Of a DNA stretch of 64,000 nucleotides, positions 7,822 through 17,731 are shown in pieces; position 1 is the stretch's first letter; every line of letters starts with the position of its first letter. The stretch lies in contig NZ_WINI01000001.1 in the NCBI RefSeq assembly GCF_009497155.1, positions 62,001 through 126,000 of the forward strand. The letters are read 5' to 3'. The DNA comes from Glaciimonas soli. GTDB taxonomy: Bacteria; Pseudomonadota; Gammaproteobacteria; Burkholderiales; Burkholderiaceae_D. Position numbers and translations under genes: made by a program. The notes under the pieces were generated by a model. The model was not told the origin of the DNA. It saw nothing but the letters and a program-made list of their open reading frames with translations, and ran no database searches.

Positions 7822-9036
7822 ATGAGCACGGATAATCAGTCCATGGATGGCGCAACATTATTGAGCCATGGTCTTGGCACGGAGCCGGTCGCGCCCAGCT
7901 GGCCTCCGTTGACACTGGATGAAGTCAATAATTTGTTAGGACGCTATCCACAAGCAGGTAGTGCCCGGCGTTTGGTTTGGCACAGCCCGCGTCCATTTTC
8001 CAGCGCATGCGTAGTTGAAACAAGCGCTGGTGCTTTGTTTGTAAAACGCCTATTGCGTGAAATACGCAGTGTTGATCAGTTGGTTGAGGAGCACCGCTTT
8101 ATCGCCTGGCTGGCGCAGCATTTGCCATCCGATGGCCCCGCTGTCTGTACCGTACTAACAGATAAAACAGGTACTACCGCGTATGCAGATGGTGAATGGG
8201 CTTATGAGGTGCATAGACTAGCCGACGGTGACGATATTTATCGCGATGCGTTTTCCTGGACGCCATTTTTGCACATCGCGCACGCCACTGCAGCAGGTCG
8301 TGCGTTGGGGGCGTTACACGTCGCAGCCTATGGTTATGTTGCTCCGGCCCGTACCGCAACTTTGTTGGTATCGGGTTTCACCGTCTTCAATAGCGATGAT
8401 CCGTTATCCCACCTGCAAACCTATATAGATGCGCGCCCTGGTTTGGCAAGCTATATGGCGCAACGTGCATGGCGTGAAGATGTCACACGCGTGTTGATGC
8501 CATTTCACGCCCGCTTGCAACCGTTGCTAAACAGTCTCACGCCGCTGTGGACGCATAACGATTGGCATGCCTCAAATTTATTGTGGCGAACGCAAGAGCC
8601 CGTGGCGGTAGCGACGGTGCTCGATTTCGGCTTATGCGATAAAACCTGCGCTGTGTATGATTTGGCGATTGCCATTGTGACCAATATCATCGAATGGTTA
8701 GCAGTGCAGGATGTGGATATCAATAGCGTGATACATCTGGATCATATGGATGCGCTGTTAGATGGTTATGAAGCGATCTGCCCATTGAGCAGTGCGGAAG
8801 CAGCGGCACTGCCAGCGATATTGCCGTTGGCCCATGTGGAATTTGCCTTATCAGAGTTGGCTTATTTTTACGGTGTTCAAGGCTCGGCTGAAAATGCGGC
8901 GATTGCCTATGACACCTATTTATTGGGTCACGCTGAATGGTTCAATAGTGAAGCAGGGCAGCAGTTATTGGCACATATACGGCGACGTTATGCGATAAGC
9001 ACGGCGGCTTCCGACGCGACGCCGCAAAATGTTTAG
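7822..9036 (+). CDS. Aminoglycoside-phosphotransferase-fold kinase (APH family)
   Basis: A 404-residue protein of the APH/choline-kinase fold. FVKRLLRE near residue 73 supplies the ATP-binding Lys. THNDWHASNLLW gives the catalytic loop H-x-D-x4-N (Asp247, Asn252), and VLDFG near 268 the Mg-binding Asp. Such kinases phosphorylate small hydroxylated molecules. It follows the siderophore receptor by 24 bases, so a substrate linked to the imported siderophore is plausible, but nothing in the sequence fixes it. Antibiotic resistance should not be assumed: the family is broad and the context is not a resistance cassette. Confidence 0.75.
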   Translation: MSTDNQSMDGATLLSHGLGTEPVAPSWPPLTLDEVNNLLGRYPQAGSARRLVWHSPRPFSSACVVETSAGALFVKRLLREIRSVDQLVEEHRFIAWLAQHLPSDGPAVCTVLTDKTGTTAYADGEWAYEVHRLADGDDIYRDAFSWTPFLHIAHATAAGRALGALHVAAYGYVAPARTATLLVSGFTVFNSDDPLSHLQTYIDARPGLASYMAQRAWREDVTRVLMPFHARLQPLLNSLTPLWTHNDWHASNLLWRTQEPVAVATVLDFGLCDKTCAVYDLAIAIVTNIIEWLAVQDVDINSVIHLDHMDALLDGYEAICPLSSAEAAALPAILPLAHVEFALSELAYFYGVQGSAENAAIAYDTYLLGHAEWFNSEAGQQLLAHIRRRYAISTAASDATPQNV

Positions 9037-9083
9037 GCATTGACCTAAGTATTCTCATGTTCTATAGTTAGGTATATGCCTAA
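9033..9083 (+). promoter_or_regulatory. Promoter with two TTAGG-N6-CCTAA operators for the arsR-type gene
   Basis: A near-consensus promoter: TTGACC at 9040-9045, 17 bases, TATAGT at 9063-9068. Two palindromes of the same form, TTAGG-N6-CCTAA, lie at 9033-9048 (over the -35) and 9068-9083 (over the end of the -10, the start point and the start codon), 35 bases centre to centre. Transcription should start at about 9075-9076, which is the ATG itself, so the mRNA is predicted to be leaderless. The sites are good candidates for autorepression. Confidence 0.75.
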
Positions 9084-9414
9084 GCAAATCTATCAACTTG
9101 ATCGCATTTTTTATGCTTTAGCCGATCCGACACGCCGCGCCGTTCTTGAGCGACTCGGAGCGGGTTCTGCTGCGGTCAGCGAACTGGCCCAACCATTTGA
9201 CATGGCGTTGCCGTCATTTACGCAACACTTAACGGTTTTAGAGGGATGTGGATTGGTTCGTTCAGAAAAGACCGGGCGTGTACGAATTTATCAATTGGTG
9301 CCAGAACCACTACATGCGGCTGAAGACTGGATGCAGGAACAACGCACGCTGTGGGACGGCCGGCTCAATCAATTGGATAGTTATCTCATCAACATGAAAG
9401 GGAAAAAGCCATGA
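9076..9414 (+). CDS. ArsR-family winged-helix transcriptional regulator
   Basis: A 112-residue regulator: [28 protein letters not shown] followed by the recognition helix around [32 protein letters not shown]. This is the ArsR fold, close to the subgroup paired with SRPBCC proteins; it has no obvious metal-binding Cys pair. The ATG lies at the predicted transcription start, with no leader. The stop overlaps the next start (ATGA), so the SRPBCC gene is coupled. Autorepression through the two TTAGG-N6-CCTAA sites is inferred. Confidence 0.88.
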   Translation: MPKQIYQLDRIFYALADPTRRAVLERLGAGSAAVSELAQPFDMALPSFTQHLTVLEGCGLVRSEKTGRVRIYQLVPEPLHAAEDWMQEQRTLWDGRLNQLDSYLINMKGKKP

Positions 9415-9908
9415 CTTACTTGCCGCTTAAACCGAACCCGCAACTTGATCTTGTACTTGAACGATATGTTGATGTCCTGCCAGAACAGGTGTGGGCCGCA
9501 TGGACAACGCCGGAACATATTAAACATTGGTTTACGCCCGCGCCGTGGAAAACAATCGATTGTGAAATTGATCTGCGCCCTGGCGGTGCTTTTCGAACGG
9601 TGATGCAATCGCCGGAAGGGCAGGAATTCCCAAATGTTGGCTGCTATCTTGAAATCGTCGAAAACGAAAGATTAGTTTGGACAAATGTTCTGGCGCCAGG
9701 TTATCGACCTTCAAACGCGACTTCGGACGCAGCCGCCTTTATGTTCACGGCAGTCATATCACTTGAGCTGCATGGGAAGGGGACGAAATATACGGCGCTG
9801 GTTATTCACGGCGATGAAGATAGTCGCAACAAGCACGAAAAAATGGGTTTCCACGATGGTTGGAGTAAGGCGCTTGATCAGCTTGTTGAATATATAAAGA
9901 AATGCTAG
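9411..9908 (+). CDS. SRPBCC / AHSA1-like ligand-binding protein
   Basis: A 165-residue START-like domain protein of the AHSA1 group: [30 protein letters not shown], then [17 protein letters not shown], and a C-terminal helix with [15 protein letters not shown]. Such proteins bind hydrophobic ligands in a deep cavity. ArsR-SRPBCC pairs are common in bacteria, with the SRPBCC gene coupled to its regulator, as here through a 4-base overlap. The ligand is not known. Confidence 0.88.
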   Translation: MTYLPLKPNPQLDLVLERYVDVLPEQVWAAWTTPEHIKHWFTPAPWKTIDCEIDLRPGGAFRTVMQSPEGQEFPNVGCYLEIVENERLVWTNVLAPGYRPSNATSDAAAFMFTAVISLELHGKGTKYTALVIHGDEDSRNKHEKMGFHDGWSKALDQLVEYIKKC

Positions 9909-9950
9909 TCAGCTATCTTGAGTTGGGCGTCACTCCGTGGTTCTGGCAAT

Positions 9951-10156
9951 GTCGGGGGTAGCCCGACAGCTACTCACTTTTCTTGCTTCGCCAAGAAAAG
10001 TAAGCAAAAGAAGGGTTGGAGCACTGCTCCAACAACAGCCGTTGCCCGCCGCAGGCGGGTTCCCAAAAGTGCGGCGGCTTATTCGGGAGGAAAGACCAAC
10101 TCGCTTCGCTCAAACATGTCTTTCCTCTTTTTCCGAATAAGCCGCCGAACTTTTGG
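9951..10156. repeat. Mosaic of five consecutive hairpins (intergenic repeat block)
   Basis: Five inverted repeats stand head to tail: GTCGGG/CCCGAC at 9951-9967; ACTTTTCTTG/CAAGAAAAGT at 9976-10001; GTTGGAGC/GCTCCAAC at 10015-10033; CCCGCC/GGCGGG at 10045-10059; and a long one at 10063-10156 whose arms pair over about 30 bases (GCGGCGGCTTATTCGG with CCGAATAAGCCGCC, GAGGAAAGAC with GTCTTTCCTC). Open frames across the block are artefacts of the symmetry. The rest of the 430-base gap to pnuC shows nothing recognisable. Confidence 0.75.
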
Positions 10157-10339
10157 CAACGTCAGCATCGGGGTACGTCAAAATCAAAACCAACGTCAAA
10201 AACAACAGCTTTGGCGACGCTAAAATATTTTATAGAGCTAGTCAGCGCAAACAAATTTTTTGTCGAATGAACGGCATTAAAATCTAATTCTGCTTTGCGT
10301 AGCTCCTAAGAAAAACATAAAAATAGAAACCCCTCCAAT

Positions 10340-10930
10340 ATGTCCGCATTAGAAATCATCGCCGTCATCATCAGCGCACTGGCCGTGTGGTTAACCGCAA
10401 GACGCAATGTCTGGTGCTGGCCGATCGGAATAGTGTCGGTATTGTTATATGCGCGCATTTTCTTTGATGCCAAACTGTATTCTGACTTGCTGCTGCAACT
10501 GATTTTCGCTGTCATGCAGCTGTACGGATGGTGGAATTGGACGCATAAAAAGGCAGCAGAAAATGCGGTAGAGGATAAATTACACATCCTGCCACAACGC
10601 TTGTCTGCTGCAGGGTGGGGTTTCGGATTGTTGATAGGTGCGCTTGGTAGCGTGCTGTTAGGTTATGTCATGGCACGCTATACCGATGCGCATATTCCCT
10701 GGATCGATTCGGCTTTAACCAGCTTCAGTCTGGTCGCACAATTCTGGATGGCGCGCAAATACATTGCCAATTGGTGGCTCTGGATCATTGTTGATGTTAT
10801 CTACGTGGGCGTTTATATCTACAAAGATTTGCAGTTGACTGCGGGTTTGTATGCCTTGTTTATTGTGTTGGCGGTTGTGGGATTGGTGAACTGGCGACGT
10901 GAGTTGTCAGAGTATGAAAAAAACAAGTGA
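10340..10930 (+). CDS. pnuC: Nicotinamide riboside transporter PnuC
   Basis: A 196-residue inner-membrane protein with about seven hydrophobic segments. The N-terminal part has the PnuC pattern WLTARRNVWCWPIGIVSVLLYARIFFDAKLYSDLLLQ followed by LYGWWNWTHKK, which carries the substrate-stacking tryptophans. PnuC takes up nicotinamide riboside by facilitated diffusion for NAD synthesis. No nadR or nadM kinase gene is adjacent, and no TPP or NAD-type riboswitch is visible upstream, so a thiamine-type PnuT is less likely. Confidence 0.88.
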   Translation: MSALEIIAVIISALAVWLTARRNVWCWPIGIVSVLLYARIFFDAKLYSDLLLQLIFAVMQLYGWWNWTHKKAAENAVEDKLHILPQRLSAAGWGFGLLIGALGSVLLGYVMARYTDAHIPWIDSALTSFSLVAQFWMARKYIANWWLWIIVDVIYVGVYIYKDLQLTAGLYALFIVLAVVGLVNWRRELSEYEKNK

Positions 10931-11111
10931 AGCAGGATGGGGCGCTGTTACGTAACTAATATAGCAATATCCATCCGCTGCACAAATCGTGATGTGATCT
11001 GACAGAATATCCCCAAACTTGATGCAGCAGAATTTGAAGAAATCATCGATACATTGCACGGTACCGCTTGGCGACGGATAATAGCGGCCACATCATTTTT
11101 AGAGCTCCCCC

Positions 11112-13316
11112 ATGGAAATCAAGGTCAACTTTCTCGATAAACTACGTCTTGAAGCCAAGTTCGATGACTTCACCGTAGTGGCCGACCAGCCTATCCGTTA
11201 TAAGGGCGATGGCTCGGCACCGGGACCCTTCGATTATTTTCTGGCCTCATCGGCCTTGTGTGCAGCGTACTTTGTGAAGTTGTATTGCGTAACTCGCAAT
11301 ATTCCTACCGAAAATATCCGCCTGTCGCAGAATAATATTGTTGATCCGGAAAACCGGTACCAGCAGATTTTCAAGATTCAGGTTGAGTTGCCGGCCGATA
11401 TCTCTGCCAAAGACCGCCAGGGAATTTTGCGTTCCATCGAGCGCTGTACGGTTAAAAAAGTGGTGCAAGCCGGACCCGAGTTTGTGATTGAAGAAGTCGA
11501 GAACCTGGATGCCGATGCGCAATCGTTGCTGACGTTAAAACCTGCATCTGATGTCAGCACCTATATTGTGGGCAAGGATCTTCCGTTGGAGCAAACCATC
11601 GTCAATATGTCGAGCGTCTTGGCGAACCTGGGCATCAAGATTGAAATCGCTTCGTGGCGCAATCTTGTCCCCAATGTGTGGTCGCTGCATATCCGCGATG
11701 CGCACTCGCCGATGTGTTTTACCAACGGCAAAGGGGCGACTAAGGAAAGCGCATTGGCGTCGGCGTTGGGAGAGTATATCGAGCGGCTCAATAACAACCA
11801 TTTCTACGCTGGCGTGTTTTGGGGCGAAGACATCGCCAACGCGGAGTTTGTCCATTACCCGAACGAGCGCTGGTTCAAGCCAGGCCCTAAAGATGCGCTG
11901 CCGGCTGAAATTCTGGATGAGTACTGCCTGCCAATCTACAATCCCGACGGCGACTTATTTGGCTCGCATCTGATCGATACTAACTCTGGCAATGTCCAGC
12001 GCGGTATTTGTTCATTGCCGTATGTGCGACAGTCGGACGGCAAGGTAGTGTATTTTCCGTCCAATCTGGTCGAAAACCTCTACGTCAGCAATGGCATGAG
12101 TGCCGGTAACACGCTAGCCGAAGCGCAGGTGCAATGCCTGTCAGAAATTTTCGAACGGGCGGTGAAACGCGAAATTCTGGAAGGTGAAATCGCATTACCT
12201 GATGTACCGCAAGAAGTGCTGGCGAAATACCCTGGCATTCTGGCCGGCATTCAAGGATTGGAAGAGCAGGGGTTTCCCGTGCTGGTCAAGGATGCGTCGT
12301 TGGGTGGGGTATACCCAGTGATGTGCGTCACCTTGATGAACCCCCGGACAGGTGGTGTGTTTGCCTCGTTCGGCGCGCACCCAAGCCTGGAAGTGGCGCT
12401 GGAGCGTAGTCTGACGGAATTGTTACAGGGACGAAGTTTTGAAGGCTTGAACGAATTACCGCGGCCCACTTTTGCAAGTGAAGCCGTGACTGAGCCAAAT
12501 AACTTTGTTGAACATTTTATCGATTCCAGCGGTATTGTGTCATGGCGCTTTTTCAGCGCCAAAGCGGATTTCAATTTTGTTGAATGGGATTTTTCTGGTC
12601 AGGGCGAAAACTCCAATGTTGAGGAAGCCGCGACCTTGTTCGGCATTCTCGAAGACATGGGTAAAGAGGTGTACGTTGCGACGTATGACAATTTAGGTGC
12701 CGTAGCCTGCCGGATTTTGGTGCCCGGTTATTCGGAAGTTTACCCGATAGAAGATTTGGTTTGGGATAACACCAACAAGGCATTGTTGTTCCGCGCCGAT
12801 ATTTTGAATCTGCATCGTCTGGATGATGATCGCCTGGAAGCACTGCTTGAGCGCTTGGAGAACAATGAGCTGGATGACTACTCCGACATAGCCACCTTGA
12901 TCGGCATTGAATTTGATGAGAATACGGTTTGGGGGCAACTGACAGTTTTGGAGTTGAAGCTGCTGATTCATCTCGCCTTGCAGCAATTTGAGGAGGCGCA
13001 TGAGTTGGTAGGAGCCTTCCTGCAGTACAACGACAACACGGTCGAGCGCGGATTGTTTTATCAGGCCTTGAATGTGATGCTAGAGGTGCTGCTGGATGAT
13101 GACTTGGAACTGGACGATTACGTGGTCAATTTCCGCCGGATGTTTGGCAACGATAGGATGGACGCGGTAATGGGGGCAGTGGATGGCAGCGTACGCTTCT
13201 TCGGATTAGCGCCAACGAGTATGAAACTGGAAGGTCTCGATAGACACCAACGCCTGATCGACAGCTACAAAAAATTGCATAAGGCTCGGGCAAATGCGGG
13301 TCCTGCAGTCAGTTAG
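11112..13316 (+). CDS. ycaO: OsmC-YcaO fusion protein, ribosomal protein S12 methylthiotransferase accessory factor
   Basis: A 734-residue fusion. Residues 1-130 form an OsmC-like domain with both peroxidatic-type cysteines in place (Cys50 in SSALCAAYF, Cys112 in IERCTVKKVV). From about residue 155 the protein follows Escherichia coli YcaO closely (VPNVWSLHIRD, CFTNGKGATKESALASALGEYIERL, YVSNGMSAGNTLAEAQVQCLSEIFER, FASFGAHPSLEVALERSLTELLQGR, DSSGIVSW), including the C-terminal helical repeat domain. YcaO proteins use ATP to activate amide backbones; E. coli YcaO supports RimO-dependent beta-methylthiolation of Asp88 of S12. rimO lies 22 kb downstream. The E. coli protein lacks the OsmC part. 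Confidence 0.92.
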   Translation: MEIKVNFLDKLRLEAKFDDFTVVADQPIRYKGDGSAPGPFDYFLASSALCAAYFVKLYCVTRNIPTENIRLSQNNIVDPENRYQQIFKIQVELPADISAKDRQGILRSIERCTVKKVVQAGPEFVIEEVENLDADAQSLLTLKPASDVSTYIVGKDLPLEQTIVNMSSVLANLGIKIEIASWRNLVPNVWSLHIRDAHSPMCFTNGKGATKESALASALGEYIERLNNNHFYAGVFWGEDIANAEFVHYPNERWFKPGPKDALPAEILDEYCLPIYNPDGDLFGSHLIDTNSGNVQRGICSLPYVRQSDGKVVYFPSNLVENLYVSNGMSAGNTLAEAQVQCLSEIFERAVKREILEGEIALPDVPQEVLAKYPGILAGIQGLEEQGFPVLVKDASLGGVYPVMCVTLMNPRTGGVFASFGAHPSLEVALERSLTELLQGRSFEGLNELPRPTFASEAVTEPNNFVEHFIDSSGIVSWRFFSAKADFNFVEWDFSGQGENSNVEEAATLFGILEDMGKEVYVATYDNLGAVACRILVPGYSEVYPIEDLVWDNTNKALLFRADILNLHRLDDDRLEALLERLENNELDDYSDIATLIGIEFDENTVWGQLTVLELKLLIHLALQQFEEAHELVGAFLQYNDNTVERGLFYQALNVMLEVLLDDDLELDDYVVNFRRMFGNDRMDAVMGAVDGSVRFFGLAPTSMKLEGLDRHQRLIDSYKKLHKARANAGPAVS

Positions 13317-13357
13317 GGCTAAGAGCTATGGCTGGATGCTCTGATACTGTTCATGCA

Positions 13358-13645
13358 TCAATGTTCGGTACCAGAGCGACCATCTAAGCCGGCGTGCCTG
13401 AGTCTTGATGCCAGCATTCGCTTTCGTGTTTCTATCTCGAGAGCTGCTGCAAGTGACCGATAGTCAATGCCCGTGATCGAATTCTATCCTTGTATGCAAG
13501 CGTTTCAACTAAAAGTAAATCCTTGTCATCCAAGAAACGCATCCACAGGTTGAAACGCCACAGTTCTCGACCCGTAAGCATTCGGCACAATGAATGCTTC
13601 TGATCCCCATAGGCGATGCGGCTTAAGGCGGTAAATGATGGGCGT
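13358..13645 (-). pseudogene. Possible decayed gene in the ycaO-trpS gap
   Basis: The 354-base gap 13317-13670 has no intact gene, but leftward reading gives protein-like text in two frames. One frame runs from about 13642 to a stop at 13434-13432 and contains GRELWRFNLWMRFLDDKDLL and LAYKDRIRSRALTIG. A second overlapping frame continues to a stop at 13360-13358 with IDYRSLAAALEIETRKRMLA and SRLRHAGLDGRSG. The composition looks coding and the break looks like a frameshift. I do not recognise the family. Confidence 0.35.
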
Positions 13646-13670
13646 CACTACTTTTCCGCCAGCCATCATT

Positions 13671-14675
<1,005 letters not shown>

Positions 14676-14879
14676 TTATAAATGAAATTCGGTGAATCTA
14701 CTTAGCTAAATATTGAAATGAATATCTGAATATCAGGTCGACGATGCGTACCCAAGCTCCTGGTTATCGTTGTTGACGACCACCTCTAAATCATTTCTAG
14801 CTGGGAATCCAGTATTTTAATGATGTATGCTCGTCAGTAGGGTGTACGTGTTCAAAAATATAAAATAGATGGAGACAGT

Positions 14880-16484
14880 ATGCAGCAAGTTTACGATTAC
14901 GTGATCGTTGGTGGTGGTTCAAGCGGATGCGTTTTGGCTGGTCGTTTGAGTGAAGACCCGAACATTTCAGTTGCCTTGCTGGAAGCGGGAGGCGGACAAG
15001 GCGACAGCTGGATAGTCAATACGCCGGTCGCCGGGGCATTGATGGTGCCAACGAAGTTGAACAATTGGGCATTTGAAACCGTACCCCAACCGGGACTTGA
15101 TGGACGCAAGGGTTATCAACCGCGCGGGAAGATTCTCGGTGGCTCGTCAGCCATCAATGCCATGGTCTATATTCGAGGCGATCGCAGCGACTACGATCAT
15201 TGGGCTGCATTGGGCAATCACGGCTGGTCTTTCAAGGACGTGCTGCCGTATTTCAAAAAAGCAGAGAACAACAGCGAATTTTCTGACGATTTGCATGGTC
15301 AGGATGGGCCGCTCCATGTCAGTAATTCGCGTACTGATAATCCGTTTCAGCAACACTATTTGCGGGCAGCCGAGCAAGTAGGCTATCCCATCAATCATGA
15401 TTTTAATGGCATCACGCAGGAAGGTATCGGTCTCTATCAGGTTACCCAGCATAACGGCGAGCGCTGGAGCTCGTATCGAGCCTATGTGGCACCACATTTG
15501 GGAAAGCGTCCCAATCTTATGGTGGAAAGCAACGCTTTTACTCAGCGTGTTCTTTTTGAAGGCAAGCGCGCAGTTGGTGTCGAGATCCGGCAAGGTGGGC
15601 AATTGCGCACTATTCAGGCCCGGCGGGAGGTAATACTTTGCGCCGGTGCGTTCCAGTCGCCACAAGTGCTGATGCTTTCCGGAGTAGGCGATGCAGCTGA
15701 ATTACAAAAACATGGCATTCCGGTATTGCATCACTTGCCAGGTGTCGGGAGGAATCTGCAGGATCATCCAGATCTCGTTTTAGGTTATAAGTCCAACGAC
15801 GCCAATCTATTCGGAATTTCGATCAAGGGTGGGATACGTTTAGTGAAAGAAATCATGCGTTTTCGGCGAGAGCGGCGAGGCATGATTACGTCTAATTTTG
15901 CCGAAGCCGGTGGATTCTTAAAAACCAGGCCAGAATTGCATGCGCCTGATATCCAGTTGCACTTCGTGATTGCACGGATAGACAACCATGCGCGCACTCT
16001 ACATGCAGGTCACGGCCTATCGTGCCATGTCTGCCTGTTGCGCCCGAAGAGCATCGGTCGTGTTTGCCTGAGCGATGGGAAGGCCGAAACGCCGCCGCTT
16101 ATCGATCCAAAATTTCTTGAGCATCCAGACGATATGGATGGTATGGTGGCAGGCTACAAAATGACTGAACGGTTGATGAAGGCTCCCGCCTTAGCGCAGT
16201 TCATAGCGAATTCTCCCGTCACGAAGCCGATCAACAATGACGATGACATTCGAGACTTGCTGCGTGCACGTGTTGACACTGTGTATCATCCAGTAGGCAC
16301 CTGCAAAATGGGCATTGACGATATGGCCGTGGTTGACCCGACTCTTCAGGTATATGGCTTGCAGGGTTTACGTGTAGTCGATGCATCCATTATGCCGACG
16401 CTCATCGGCGGCAACACCAATGCGCCATCCATCATGATTGCTGAAAAGGCTGCGCAAATGATTCAAAAAGGTGAGCATTTTTAA
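14880..16484 (+). CDS. GMC-family FAD-dependent oxidoreductase (choline/alcohol dehydrogenase-like)
   Basis: A 534-residue flavoprotein. The FAD-binding Rossmann motif is at the N-terminus ([20 protein letters not shown]), followed by the GMC signatures [26 protein letters not shown] and [15 protein letters not shown]. The C-terminal catalytic region has [11 protein letters not shown] (active-site His) and [16 protein letters not shown] (Asn). These enzymes oxidise alcohols to aldehydes. There is no betaine-aldehyde dehydrogenase or betI nearby, so calling it BetA would go too far. GGAGA stands before the ATG. Monocistronic between trpS and gcvT. Confidence 0.88.
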   Translation: MQQVYDYVIVGGGSSGCVLAGRLSEDPNISVALLEAGGGQGDSWIVNTPVAGALMVPTKLNNWAFETVPQPGLDGRKGYQPRGKILGGSSAINAMVYIRGDRSDYDHWAALGNHGWSFKDVLPYFKKAENNSEFSDDLHGQDGPLHVSNSRTDNPFQQHYLRAAEQVGYPINHDFNGITQEGIGLYQVTQHNGERWSSYRAYVAPHLGKRPNLMVESNAFTQRVLFEGKRAVGVEIRQGGQLRTIQARREVILCAGAFQSPQVLMLSGVGDAAELQKHGIPVLHHLPGVGRNLQDHPDLVLGYKSNDANLFGISIKGGIRLVKEIMRFRRERRGMITSNFAEAGGFLKTRPELHAPDIQLHFVIARIDNHARTLHAGHGLSCHVCLLRPKSIGRVCLSDGKAETPPLIDPKFLEHPDDMDGMVAGYKMTERLMKAPALAQFIANSPVTKPINNDDDIRDLLRARVDTVYHPVGTCKMGIDDMAVVDPTLQVYGLQGLRVVDASIMPTLIGGNTNAPSIMIAEKAAQMIQKGEHF

Positions 16485-16519
16485 ATCATTTGCGCATCAG
16501 CCCATAAATAAACTGCTCT

Positions 16520-17647
16520 TTAGCCGCGATAATAACGCTGCTGCACAAACGGCAATTTAACGACTTCAATAACAACCGCTTTGTTGCTCACCATGGCATC
16601 TAGTTTTGTTCCCAGTTGCGCGTATTCAGTAGCGACATAGCCCATTGCAACCGGGCCATTGGCACTTGCCCCAAAGCCGCCGCTACTGACTGCGCCGACC
16701 AACTTGCCTTCGGCACCATGGATTTGCGCTCCCTCACGTACGGGGCGTCCTTCCGGGCGTAAACCAACGCGTTTGCGTGTTGTGCCTGTGGCTAATTGTT
16801 TAAGGATAATCTCTGCACCCGGAAAGCCACCGGCACGCACGCCGTCAGCACGACGCGCTTTGGAGATGGCCCATGTCAGGCTAGCTTCGATGGGTGTGGT
16901 GTGCTCATCCATGTCGTGGCCATACAGGCATAAACCAGCTTCCAGCCTCAGTGAATCGCGCGCACCTAAACCTATCGGCGCCACTTCCGGTTGCGCCAGT
17001 AGTAAGCGCGCCAATGCCTCTGCTTGTGCGTTGGGAACTGAAATTTCGAATCCGTCTTCGCCGGTATAGCCGGAGCGACTGATATAGCATTCAGCGCCAG
17101 CTAAAGTGACAGTCGCCGTTTGCATGAATATCATTGTCGATGTTTCCGGCACTAATCTCGCCATGACGCTGGCGGCTGCTGGCCCTTGCAACGCCAACAA
17201 CGCACGATCACTGAGCTCTTCGATGATGCATGAGTCAGCAAGATGCTGATGCAGATGGGCGATGTCGGCTTGTTTGCAAGCAGCGTTGACGACGATGAAT
17301 AAATGGTCGCCGTTGTTGGCTACCATTAAGTCGTCCAGGATGCCGCCTTGTGGATTGGTGAATAAAGCATAGCGCTGTTGATGTAGAGGCAAATCAACTA
17401 TGTCGACAGGTACGAGAGTTTCTAATTCTGCTGCGGCATTTTTGCCATTTTTTCCAGTCAGGCGTACTTGCCCCATATGCGAAACATCAAACAAACCAGC
17501 TTGGGCGCGGGTGTGCAGATGTTCTTTGAGAATACCCATAGGGTATTGCACCGGCATGTCATAGCCAGCGAATGGCACCATTTTCGCGCCTAGTTCCAGA
17601 TGTAAGTTGTAGAGTGGGGTGCGTAATAGCGGTTGTTCTGTAGTCAT
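16520..17647 (-). CDS. gcvT: Glycine cleavage system T protein (aminomethyltransferase)
   Basis: A 375-residue tetrahydrofolate-dependent aminomethyltransferase. It takes the aminomethyl group from lipoyl-GcvH and releases ammonia and methylene-tetrahydrofolate. The N-terminus LRTPLYNLHLELGAKMVPFAGYDMPVQYPMG, DVSHMGQVRLTG, the folate-site region SRSGYTGEDGFEIS and LGARDSLRLEAGLCLYGHDMDE are typical. It is the last gene of a leftward gcvH-gcvP-gcvT run; the usual order is gcvT first. A hairpin stands in the gap before it. Confidence 0.95.
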   Translation of the reverse strand: MTTEQPLLRTPLYNLHLELGAKMVPFAGYDMPVQYPMGILKEHLHTRAQAGLFDVSHMGQVRLTGKNGKNAAAELETLVPVDIVDLPLHQQRYALFTNPQGGILDDLMVANNGDHLFIVVNAACKQADIAHLHQHLADSCIIEELSDRALLALQGPAAASVMARLVPETSTMIFMQTATVTLAGAECYISRSGYTGEDGFEISVPNAQAEALARLLLAQPEVAPIGLGARDSLRLEAGLCLYGHDMDEHTTPIEASLTWAISKARRADGVRAGGFPGAEIILKQLATGTTRKRVGLRPEGRPVREGAQIHGAEGKLVGAVSSGGFGASANGPVAMGYVATEYAQLGTKLDAMVSNKAVVIEVVKLPFVQQRYYRG

Positions 17648-17694
17648 TGCCTGGCCTCATTTTCATATTTGTTTGATGTCCGTAAATGTCTTGC

Positions 17695-17722
17695 GCCTCT
17701 CTCCCGATTTCGGGAAAGAGGC
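17695..17722. repeat. Hairpin between gcvP and gcvT
   Basis: GCCTCT at 17695-17700 pairs with AGAGGC at 17717-17722, and TCCCG with CGGGA inside, around an ATTT loop. It lies in the 84-base gcvP-gcvT gap. With no T-run it may be an mRNA-stabilising or processing structure rather than a terminator. Confidence 0.5.
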
Positions 17723-17731
17723 GAGGAGCAA

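Noticed and set aside
7822-9036. Aminoglycoside resistance gene
   Set aside because: The kinase fold is general, the gene follows a siderophore receptor and no mobile-cassette features surround it.
9918-10270. Overlapping open frames of 67-101 codons after the SRPBCC gene
   Set aside because: They run through the block of hairpins; the open reading comes from repeat composition and the translations have no protein-like pattern.
10208-10339. TPP or NAD riboswitch before pnuC
   Set aside because: No thi-box or NAD-class conserved elements were seen.
14880-16484. Choline dehydrogenase betA
   Set aside because: It is a GMC oxidoreductase, but no betB, betI or choline transporter is adjacent, so the specific name is not supported.
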